A DNA stretch of 64,000 nucleotides, taken from NCBI RefSeq assembly GCF_024713945.1, contig NC_134678.1:2852001-2916000 (forward strand), in the 5' to 3' direction. Every line of letters begins with the position of its first letter. Within the stretch, counting starts at the first letter, position 1. The stretch comes from Dermatophagoides farinae. Taxonomy: Eukaryota; Arthropoda; Arachnida; Sarcoptiformes; Pyroglyphidae. The translations under genes were made by a program, and so were the position numbers. Shown piece after piece: positions 54,121 to 64,000 of the stretch. Under the pieces are notes generated by a model that saw only the letters and a program-made list of their open reading frames with translations, was not told where the DNA came from and ran no database searches.

Positions 54121-55641
54121 AATTCATGTAATCATCATCATCATGGATAATCACAATTTTAATTAATTAATTAATAGAAAACCTGTTGTTGTTATTCTCA
54201 ATATACAATGTATATATTGAATCTGTCAATGCAACAGTAGTTCTGGTTCAATTGCACAATAATCATAGTTATATTATCTTCCTTTGTCATTTTCAATCAT
54301 TTCATATCAACAGAATTCCAATCGATCAAACAAATAAAAGTATGATGATGACCATCTTGTATTTTTTATCATTTTTTTTTTGAAAAAAAGATATCACCTA
54401 CACACATATGGATTTTGATGGTACAAATTCTTTTTATTTTTCAATTAATTTGTTTTTTTTTTTGATTTGTCCATCACTACACTTGATGCACTTGATGCTC
54501 AACTCATCATCAATGATAATGATGATGATAAAGTCAAGTCAATTTCATTATTATTGTGTAAATCAATCGAATTGAAAAATGGACGGGAAAATGAAATGAA
54601 ATAAAATTGCATTGCATTGAAAATCGAAAATCGTGATTATACGATTGTGTGTGTGTGTGTGTGTTTTTTTTTTGGATATCGAAAGATTCACCTACATACC
54701 ATACATATGAACATTTTCATTCATTTAATATATTCACATTCAATTTGTTTGAATGTACTGAATATATCGTATTGGATAAAATGTTTTTTTCCGTTGGCGT
54801 CATCCGTTCAATTGGTCAACAAACCATTAGTTTGGGTGAGAGAGATGAAGAGAGTTCAATCGTTTTTTGTTGTTTCAATACCTGAATTCTGAAGTAATTA
54901 TATTTTCATTCTGTCAAATCAATAATCGATCATTAACGAAGAATGATCATTCCGTTTTTTTTTAGTTGTTGATGATTATTTTTAATTGTCTCTATTAAAA
55001 AAAAAAAAATATGCCACTGCATTGTTAATCATTGATTATCAAGAAAATTTATTTATTTTACAAACTTGAATTCTAAAACAGGTGAATGAATCATTCGGTT
55101 TGCTCGTACAATTTTTTTTTGTGTATTTGATTAAGCAAATGCCACAGCCAAATAATTGGAAAAAAAACAAGATCAAATCCAATCTCAGTTTGTATCATCA
55201 GTTGAATGTAATCAACTAAACAAAAAAAAGAAGGTGAGAATTGATGAATATCACCGGCAATATATAGAGAATGAATAGAACGATAGAAAACAAGAAGTCA
55301 TGAATCAAATGATGAAATACTTTTTTTTATCACTACACCATTAACATCATCCTAGGATGTAAAAATTTGTGAAAAAGAAATTTTTTTTTCTTGCTTAAAT
55401 CAAAATGATCAATTCAAAACATTTATTCTTGTCGTTTTGAACATACTGGATTTTTGTACTGAAAAAGAAATCAACTAGATTGAATGGTGAATGTTCTGAC
55501 ATAACGCGTTTAAAAGATTTCATCTAAGTTGATCAATGATTATCTTGATATTGATCGAAGTGAGAAAGACAGACAGACAGACAGAAATGATGAAGACAAA
55601 ATTAAGAAACAGCACCTAAGATGTTTAGTTTCAGATGCTGA

Positions 55642-55669
55642 TGTTGTTGTTGTTGTTGTTGTTGTTGTT
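55642..55669 (+). repeat. (GTT)n microsatellite
   Basis: Nine GTT units. Confidence 0.9.
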
Positions 55670-57167
55670 AATAAGTTAACCATTTAAAACTTAATTAAAA
55701 GACACACACACACACACAGAGAACCCAATAATTTCATGACTTTTTTTGTGAGAAAAAAATGTTGCCATTCGATGATGATGATGATGAGGATTGCAATATT
55801 GATGACAATTCAGTCTGAATTCTTTTGATCTTCTTATTCATTTTCATCATCACCATATCAATGATTAGTGTTGGTGTTTTGATGAAATTTTTGTTTTTTC
55901 TCTTTCACATCAAACATCAAACTAAATGATTTTTCAAATATGATCATATTAAAAACACAAATAAAACAAAAATCCAATGGTTTTTTTTCACCCGTTTTAT
56001 TCGACTATTGTTATTCTTTTTTTTCTGAACAATCATCATCATTATCATCATCATCATCTTGATTTATTATAATTAGCCCATAATTTTTGTTGTTTTTGTT
56101 TTATTTTTATCCAAAAAAGCAAAATGCATTTATCGATGGTGATTCATCTTGATCATCAGAACGTAGTGCAAATAAAATCCAACGTCAAATCATCAAGATT
56201 ATTATCAGTTTAAATGTGCAACAGATTTTTCATTTACTGATTGGATCAACAGGAATTATCCGTCCATTTTATTTTGGTTTTTTCTATCTTATTCGCTTGA
56301 GATTAAAACAAGAAACAAAACCAAACAAAACAAAAAAATCTAGAACATATTGGGCCATTTAAAATTGAAAGAAGGTTGAATGAATGGAATTTTTTTTTTG
56401 GATATCAAACATAATGTGTAAATTGTCACTCATTGTCATTTAGAATCCATAGAATGAACGAATGAATCATAACTATTCAATGTTATTTCATTTCAAACAA
56501 AGCTGTTATGAATATCGAACAACATAAAACAAAAAATAATTACAAATTGATGTCCAACTGTGTGTACAATAATAACAATTTGATTGTAACCGACAAGAAC
56601 AACAACAGCAACAATAATAATAGTGAAAAAAAAACAGAATTTAAATGACAATGACACAAACACACACACACAAAAAAAACGGTTGCATGTGGTTGATCCG
56701 GTTGATTCTATTTTCAGATAGTAATTTTATTTCAATATCCATTTTGTTAGGAATACAATGAATAGAATATGCACCCAAAGGTGTCTAACACTTATGATGG
56801 AAAGATAATGGGAAAAATCGATTCGTAAGTCTCATCATTCACACCAAACACACACACACACTCACACACACAGACAATAATCATCCTATTTTTTTGGGCG
56901 AGTTCCATAGTTTTCATCATTGTCATTCATTCATTCAGCTTTTGTGTATATGTATGCCATTGGCAAGAATAACATTGACTTTGTCCCCATATAAAAGTTA
57001 CGATGATGAGATGTTGATGCGATAATGTTTTGTGCATGTGTGTGTGTGTGTGTGGAATGAAGGGGTGGACAGTCAAAAAAAAACACCAAGTAATATAATA
57101 ACCAATTCCAACAAGAACCACTTTTATTTTGTGTCTAAAAATGAAAAATTCTTCACTCTTTAACATT

Positions 57168-57168
<1 letters not shown>

Positions 57169-57198
<30 letters not shown>
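57169..57198 (+). repeat. (GTT)n microsatellite
   Basis: About ten TTG/GTT units. Confidence 0.9.
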
Positions 57199-57419
57199 CA
57201 CACTTTTTGAGTGGTAATAATTAATTTTGATTTAATTATTGATCCAACAACAAAAACAAGCCACATAACATATAAGCAATGGAAAGGAAAAATATTGACA
57301 ATGATGATGATGATGATGATGACGACGACAACGTGAAAATGTAACGTATGTGTGAACATTACACATATATACATGTAAAACTAAAAATGTAATTCTTTTT
57401 TTTTTGTAAATCTTTTCAG

Positions 57420-57570
57420 AATGGCTACAGCAATTGGGTTGGTTGTCATCGTCGCTGTCAATTCATTCATTCATGTGTGTGTGTGTGTGTGTTTTTTTTT
57501 GGCTGTTGAAACATTCTGTTGTTATTATTTTCCTCTTTTCATGAATTCATTCATCAATTTTTTTTCATCC
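57420..57570 (+). other. Candidate start-codon exon with a signal-peptide-like beginning
   Basis: A strong acceptor (TTTTGTAAATCTTTTCAG|) is followed one base later by ATG (57421), with A at -3 and G at +4. The frame begins MATAIGLVVIVAVNSFIHV, with GC-rich hydrophobic codons like a signal peptide, then enters a (GT)n tract. Read through, it is 50 residues to a stop near 57573. A donor may lie at the GT tract. This position, downstream of the 41.1 kb donor and on the same strand, would suit a first coding exon. Confidence 0.22.
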
Positions 57571-60500
57571 TAGACTTATATTCTTTTTTTTGGGTTTAAT
57601 GATTAGATTTTTTTTTGTTTGTTTATTTGTTCGGTTTTGCCATCAAAGTTTTTTTTTCTTTGTTATATTTACATTGAAATAGTTTGTTGGAACAATGAAT
57701 TTTCGATTGATAAATGAATGTTTATTGGTCATTGTTTACTATTGAGTGCAAAAAAATAATATTCTTTTCAGATTTGTCAGTAAAATGAATTTAATATTTG
57801 ATTGCCACACCCACTTATATTCATTATTTTTTTCAATAAAAGAATTGTCTGAGAAAGAAAAAAAAAGAAAGAAGAAAATCCATCAATTTCAAGTGCATTT
57901 CAGATTAATTTTTTTTTTTGGATTTATTCATGTTTGTTTCATTTTGCTTTTACATTCGGTTTTATCATATGGTTTGGTTGTATGTTTTATCATCATTCAA
58001 TTGCTTTAGGATCATAAAATGAAGATTTTAACTGAAAATTTTTATGACTCATCTTGGAACCCAAATAATGATCATTTGGTAATACTGCAAATTAAAATTG
58101 AATGACTAACTGACTAACTCGTTGGTTCATATGTGTATGAGACAAGTAATGAAATTTTTCTCCTGAACCATATTGTCGATTGTGTTGATTGTGTTGTTGA
58201 CCACATTGGGAGTTTTTATGACCAACAAAAATAAAAATAAAGAGAAAAAATAGTTTAGTTTGAGTTTCAATCAGTTGATCAGCTTGTAAATATATATGGA
58301 TCGGTGTTCATATAGTTTTCTGGGGGGTTATATCCAAACATAAAATGATTGAATGAATCGAGAGTTTATTTTAGTTTTCCATAGAAATTTTCGGTTATAT
58401 TTTTCTTACAAAACTCACCCACACACACACACACATATACTCGACAAAAGTCCCACCGACAATACACCGCATACACCACCATTGATCAATGGTTTGGATC
58501 ATTTTCATTTTGCTGTTGTTGTTGTTGTTGTTATTATTATTGCTATTTTTTGTTGTTTGGGTTGCAACAATCATCATCATTCAATATGAAAAGCCTTAAA
58601 AAAGACCAATGGTTAATATTATTTTTCTAAATCATTGACCGTCACTCGATTGTATGTGTTTTGATGTGATGGACATTAAAGATTTTTATTACCACACACA
58701 CACACACACACACACAAACACCAGAAAAAAAAGATTGTGCTGCAGCTAGTTTCAAACCAAATGGCTAAGCTTAAAACCAATGGATAGATGAAATCATGAT
58801 GATGATGATAACGATATGAAACCTCCACACACACACACCAATTGTTCCAAGTATTCTCTGTTTTTTTTTTTGATCATTGGTTGCACTTTTATAATATTAA
58901 CCAAACACGTTTTCTCTTTTTTTTCGAGCTTCCATTGTACGATTAAATTAGCACATGACATGGTAAGCAAACCCCAATTGCTATTGTTATTCAATATTTT
59001 GTTTGGTTGATCTGTATGGATTTTTGGGTGGGGAGAGATTATGGTATCTGATGTTGTAATGGGAAAACAGTATGATCATTGATTATCAAATGATACAATT
59101 GATAATCAAGCAACTAATATTACGTACAATGCCAACACTAATAACTGTGACATTCACACACTTATTGGTCATTTTTTTGTGTGTGTGAGTGCATCATTAG
59201 CGTTTCATTTTTCTATTGAATTTTTCTTTTTTTTTCTGCTGGTTATTATTTGTTTGTTTCGATAGATGTTGATAATAATGAATACCAATGATTGGGTCAT
59301 AGGATTATGATTTACTCTATGAACTTTTTTTTTGTTTTCGCCATTCATATGTAGGTATCTTTTAGTAGACAAAATAATCCATCCGATTCGTATTTGTATT
59401 GTTCAAATGAATGTATCGAATGAGTACATATATGATCATGTATCGATTAGTATTCATCACAACAACATCATGATTGAGCCACTGTATAGATTAATGCTAG
59501 TTTCAGTATATACACAAATTCGATTGTTCATTTTTTTTTCTCCAATATCTCTATTTTGCATGTTTGTATTTTTTTTTTATTATTTTTCATCTTTAATCTG
59601 TAATAAATATCATGACAACCACCGCCAAGAACCGTCGTGCAAGTGATCAATATATATATAACTTTTAATCCACTACAGTATAATTGTAAAATGGATTTTT
59701 TTTTCATTTGAAAAATTCTTCATAAAATCAGCATACCTATACGGTTTGAATAACAACAACAACAACAACAATGGTTTTTTTGGCCATTTTCCTTTCTTTG
59801 TTTGATGATAATCACCGCCAATGAAATGGCCATTCTCCACTAACTCTGGAATTATTTTTTTTGGTTAATCCGTAGCATCTGTTTTTTTCCACTCGACATG
59901 TTTCATTTTAAATTTAAATATTTTTATATTACTTTTATTCTCAAAGAAAATATTGAAATTGTATCGATTTTTTTTTTGTTCAACAACAATAGAAATCATC
60001 ATCATAATACATTTCAATATCTTGGCTTTCGTTATGGTGAACAATGAGAAAAAACAGCGGTATTTGTCATTCATCTATGCTTATATAAATCCGCTCAAAT
60101 ATGAAAGCAAAAAAAAAAAAAAAAACTTTACCGTTTTTCTTTCACTTTCATATATGATGAAAATGACGTCTGGAACAATTTATTATTGACGAGACGTCGT
60201 CGTCATTTCCTATGTCAAGTCCATTTCAGTTGTCTAATCCTTTTGTTTGTCATTTTTTTTTTTTTGATCCCGGTTGATTTGATATGGACTGATCTTTCTT
60301 TGAATAGATCATAGACAATAGATTAGAATATGTGGTCGTATTCTAATTCCTTGGTTCATATTGTCACTTGCTTGTTTGTTTGCTTGTTTGAATTTTTTTT
60401 TTGCTTTTCACAAGATTATAATCATGTGGGTGAATTATAATTTTCATTTCTTTCGCTGCATGTCATCATTGTCGTTCTATTTTTTTTTCAATTAAACTCA

Positions 60501-61936
60501 TCGTACTGTTGATGACATTCGTTGATCATTGATGATTCAGTCACATCATTATTGGTCATGTCACATCAACCCGTTCAAAATATTCATTAAATTCATTTAT
60601 TTCGGAAACCAATACTTATTCTGGTCATCCATCATGGATAATGGAAACCCAACGGTCAAACCTACATGACCTTAACCGCCGGTTTCCAATGGATTAATTG
60701 ATTGTTTTTTTCAAGAGAAAAAAAAATTAATGATACTTTTCCATTAGGATTAAGGTTTTTTGCCAATGTTCATTGTGATTAAAACACTGTCATATGCACA
60801 AGCATACAAAACATTTATTTTCACTATAAATTCAAATTGTAAATTGTATTTCAAATCTAGAATTTCACGAATCTCACAATGCGATTTGGTCTATTGTGTA
60901 CATAATCATCAATTCGTTATCAATGTTTTATTTGTAAAAAAAAAATTTACTTTTAAATTCTTGTATTTCATTCATTTCAAAGCTACCAACAACAACTATT
61001 GATTATAATAATGATACAATTTCTGACTATAGTCAGATTCTATCAATTTTATCTATTTGTAATGTACATTTTTTTACTGTAGTCATCATTATTGATATTG
61101 TCATTGTGATGATATGATGGTGATAAACGTATATAGCTGAAACAAACCAAATCAAGATCCAAATTTTGCAAAGGAATTTCGCAAATGTTCAAATGACGTT
61201 CGAATTTTTCTTTATATCGATGTTTTCAATATTATTATTATTATTATCATTGTTGTTATTTTTATTGTTGTTATTATAAATGAATGTCTACCATGTCATC
61301 AGAATATTTGTCCTACCAGAACAGAACTAAACAGAACAGGCAAAATACCAATGAAAAAAGAAAAAAAAATTCTGATGTATTAACAACAACCAAAGACGGC
61401 GACAATAGCGATTGGCAATGATGATGATGATGATGAAAAGAAATAGAAACATTTCAACTATGGAATGTTTGGTTGGTTTTTAGTTGTCGCACCCCATCAT
61501 CATTATTATTTGTACAATAATAATATGTATATGTATTGTTAATGATTTGAAATTCTTTTATCAATTGGAATCTTGTCATTGGTGTTTGTCTTTACATTTG
61601 AATATATATCGACAATCAGCCATCAAATTGTCATCACACACACATATATACGGACAAAGAATTGTGATTTTTTTTTCTTTGGTAAAATAACTATATATAT
61701 GGTCAAAATGGTTATTTCTGTAATATTTTCCATTTTGGTTTGATTCTTTTTTACTATTTTGTCATTGTTGAAATGCAAAATGATGATCTTTTAATGTTTG
61801 CATCCCATAAGTGCTTAGATTCTATGGAAATTTTTTTTTCTTCGTTCTTTCTCTGTATCACATTCAATTGTTAATTGTGTGGCAAATTCTTTATCGCATT
61901 CAAAGTCTGTGTTGCTTTTAGTTTTTGTTTCCACAG
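57571..61936. other. T-rich stretch, scattered splice-like sites, no assigned gene
   Basis: Notable points are an acceptor at 57774 (TTCTTTTCAG) before a frame containing MNLIFDCHTHLYS, and a 34-base open stretch bounded by TTTTCGAG| and GACATG|GTAAGC (58929-58962). Neither could be linked to a family. Confidence 0.4.
60643..60687. promoter_or_regulatory. Nested inverted repeats with nuclear-receptor-like half sites
   Basis: Outer arms GGAAACC (60643-60649) and GGTTTCC (60681-60687) enclose inner arms GGTCA (60654-60658) and TGACC (60667-60671). The inner right arm reads TGACCT, the exact reverse of AGGTCA. The element is GC-rich against its surroundings. It could be an inverted receptor site with an 8-base spacer or an RNA hairpin. 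Confidence 0.35.
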
Positions 61937-62105
61937 AATTTTGTCGTTGTTGGTTTCGTCTATCATGGCTGCAACTAGAAAAAAATTCCTTCAATTATCA
62001 AATCAATTTGTTACTTTTTTTTGTCCAAAGAAAAAGCATTCTCTGTATTCTTTCCTTAAAAACACATGGTACAGGTCCACATTATTGTTTCTTATTTTTG
62101 TTTGA
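61937..62105 (+). other. Acceptor followed by an ATG-started open frame
   Basis: TAGTTTTTGTTTCCACAG| is a strong acceptor. ATG at 61965 (A at -3, G at +4) begins MAATRKKFLQLSNQFVTFF and ends LLFLIFV-stop, 46 residues. A second frame is open across the same bases, so the sequence does not decide between them. Confidence 0.17.
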
Positions 62106-62256
62106 TTATGGCCACATTTATATTATAGTAATTAACAATTATATTGCAACAACTAGTCAATGTTAATGTTGATGATAATGATGATGACAAAGAATATAAA
62201 AACAAATGGATTCCATTACGATTCTTTGATGATGATTATTATTATTATTATTACAG

Positions 62257-62318
62257 AATTGGCTAGCCAACAACAATTGAAATACAGTTTCGCCGAGTAT
62301 CCCAGAATATCATTTCAT
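62257..62318 (+). other. Candidate 62-base coding exon
   Basis: ATTATTATTACAG| precedes it. The open frame reads LASQQQLKYSFAEYPRISFH with balanced, GC-richer codons; other frames are closed early. A weak donor (CAT|GTTTATGTG) follows, running into a GT repeat. No family recognised. Confidence 0.2.
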
Positions 62319-62999
62319 GTTTATGTGTGTGTGTGTGTATGTATGTTCTTGATATATCTAATCTATAGTTTGTTTTTTTTCTGAGTTCCTTGGCATTCAA
62401 GTAATTTTTTTTGTCCATTTCCCAGTTGGTTTCACTCTTCATCATAGATTTTTTTTTTCATAAAACAAAACAAAGAATGAAGGATCACATATACACGATA
62501 GTGAAAGTTCAAGTCAAAGAAAAAAAAATGTTATCGGTCATATTTTGTTGGACATGTTATATCCATATATGTTATGCTAATAATAATGACATTCATTCAT
62601 TCATTCAATTCAATTCAATTCCTGTGTAATGATCATCATCATCATTAGTTGATGATGAACGACGACAATGACAGTTGTAGTGTAACAAAGAAGAAAAATA
62701 GTAACATTTTTTTTTGTTGTTTTTGGATTTGGAATTTCTATTCCTATCTGTATCTACAATGTGTGTGTGTGTGTGTACCAAATATCAACGACCGATTCTG
62801 GTAAGTTTTTTTTTACATTTGAAAGAACAATTGTAATCACTATAGTAATAATTCGTAATCTATGTTGACCTCTATGAAGTTGTCATTTTTTGTTACACTT
62901 ATATTTTTGTTGTAAATTTTTTTTTGTTACCGTACAGATATACGTAAAATAAAAATCATTCATCTCTGTTAATTCTCAGTTGATTAGCCAGTCATTTAG

Positions 63000-63027
63000 A
63001 TTGATTCATCAACATTAGCTGATCCAG
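63000..63027 (+). other. Candidate 28-base microexon
   Basis: Bounded by CAGTCATTTAG| and GATCCAG|GTATGT, the latter a near-consensus donor. One frame reads IDSSTLADP plus one base. Alternative acceptors lie upstream (TTCTCAG at about 62979). Splice-site evidence only. Confidence 0.17.
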
Positions 63028-64000
63028 GTATGTATTATCCACAAGAAAGTAATGAATAAATTGAAACTATCATTCGTTACCATTAATTCTGTTTTTTCTT
63101 TCCACCACCACAAACAATTTATCTCTATTTTTTTTCCTTCAGGTTTTTTGTTCTGTCATACAATGTTTTGTCTTTTTCTCCGGATCGGTTCACGTTGATT
63201 ATACATTCATCTGAAGAAAAAAAAACAACTACAACAAAGAGTTGACACAATGTTCCACAACAACAACAACAACAACAAAAGTCAAACAGAAATATCCTAG
63301 AAAAAAATGACAATTACACAATTAACTAATTGCTCAATTATACAGAATATATATACACATAAACGATTTCATTTACCTGAAATTTTTCTGTCCATTCTTT
63401 ACACACTGATCTGAATGCAACAATTTTTGATTGTTAATGATTTGTATGATCCAGAAAAAAATACTCCATTATCAAGCCAATTTTTTTCTGTTATATTTGA
63501 TTCAATCGCTATGTAAACTAAATACAATATTGATTTGTTTTTTCTTCTATAAATCACATCAAAAATGCTTAAACCAAATGTTGAAACCAATGGAGCAAAC
63601 TAACTAACCAACCGGATGGATGGATGGATGAAATGTACGTCCCAACCTTTTTGGTTGGACGTTTTTTTTCTGTATTTTATTCTTTGTTGTTGTTGTTGTT
63701 TTATTTTCAATCCTTAACGATAGTGATGAGACACGCACAAACACACAGACATACATGGACAAACTGACAGTGTATTTATTTCTAAAAAACGATTCAAGCA
63801 AATAAAAAAAAAACACTATTCTTTTTACCCATCTTCCTATCTCTGAAACATATGTCTCTTCATTCTCATTGTGTGTTTCATTTATTTTTTTTTTTGGTGG
63901 CTACAGTTTTGTTTTGTCTTTTTTTTCTGTTTCATCCGATTGTGTAATCAATGAAATTCTCTCGATACGTACCCCATATATATCTCATTCATCTAATTCA
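63028..64000. other. No gene seen to the window edge
   Basis: T-rich sequence with a (CAA)n tract near 63260, a (GGAT)n tract near 63615 and a (GTT)n tract near 63687. No supported exon. Confidence 0.5.

Noticed and set aside
57746-58009. DCHTHL in an open frame, recalling TatD or amidohydrolase metal-binding motifs
   Set aside because: The following sequence is Lys-rich then Phe/Leu-rich repeat-like, with no other family motif.

Overview
This is an AT-rich, microsatellite-packed eukaryotic nuclear window with one gene I can identify: a mitochondrial dicarboxylate carrier (SLC25A10/DIC type) on the minus strand at about 10.0-11.45 kb. Signs of a eukaryote are a spliced gene with a 151-base GT-AG intron, an AATAAA polyadenylation signal, splice-site-like motifs, and dense (CA)n, (TC)n, (ATG)n, (CAA)n and homopolymer tracts. 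The short intron, the AT-rich repeat content and an arthropod-like carrier suggest an arthropod with a compact genome. A mite is my best guess, but that is inference, not proof.

Layout. 0-10 kb: low-complexity sequence with several unassigned plus-strand open frames (231-467, 2545-2808, 4623-4883, 8012-8455, 9609-9968). 10.0-11.45 kb: the carrier gene, two coding exons. 11.7-12.3 kb: a less repetitive island upstream of the carrier. On the opposite strand it holds a TATA-like box, an initiator-like site, a CRE-like site, a plausible 168-base intron and a 39-residue open frame, so a head-to-head gene pair is possible. 12.3-40.4 kb: no recognisable gene; long A-runs and CAA repeats prevail on the plus strand. 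About 40.4-41.1 kb: the long homopolymers switch from mostly A to mostly T, and a textbook donor (CAG|GTAAGT) ends at 41094. 41.1-64 kb: T-rich sequence with scattered acceptor and donor-like sites around short open stretches, as expected of long plus-strand introns, but no exon there could be assigned to a family.

Three (TC)n tracts stand out; the longest is a pure 231-base run (46365-46595). Apart from the carrier, every coding entry is a candidate resting on open frame, start context or splice-like flanks, and most may be chance. No rRNA, tRNA, CRISPR array, transposase, viral gene or toxin gene was recognised.
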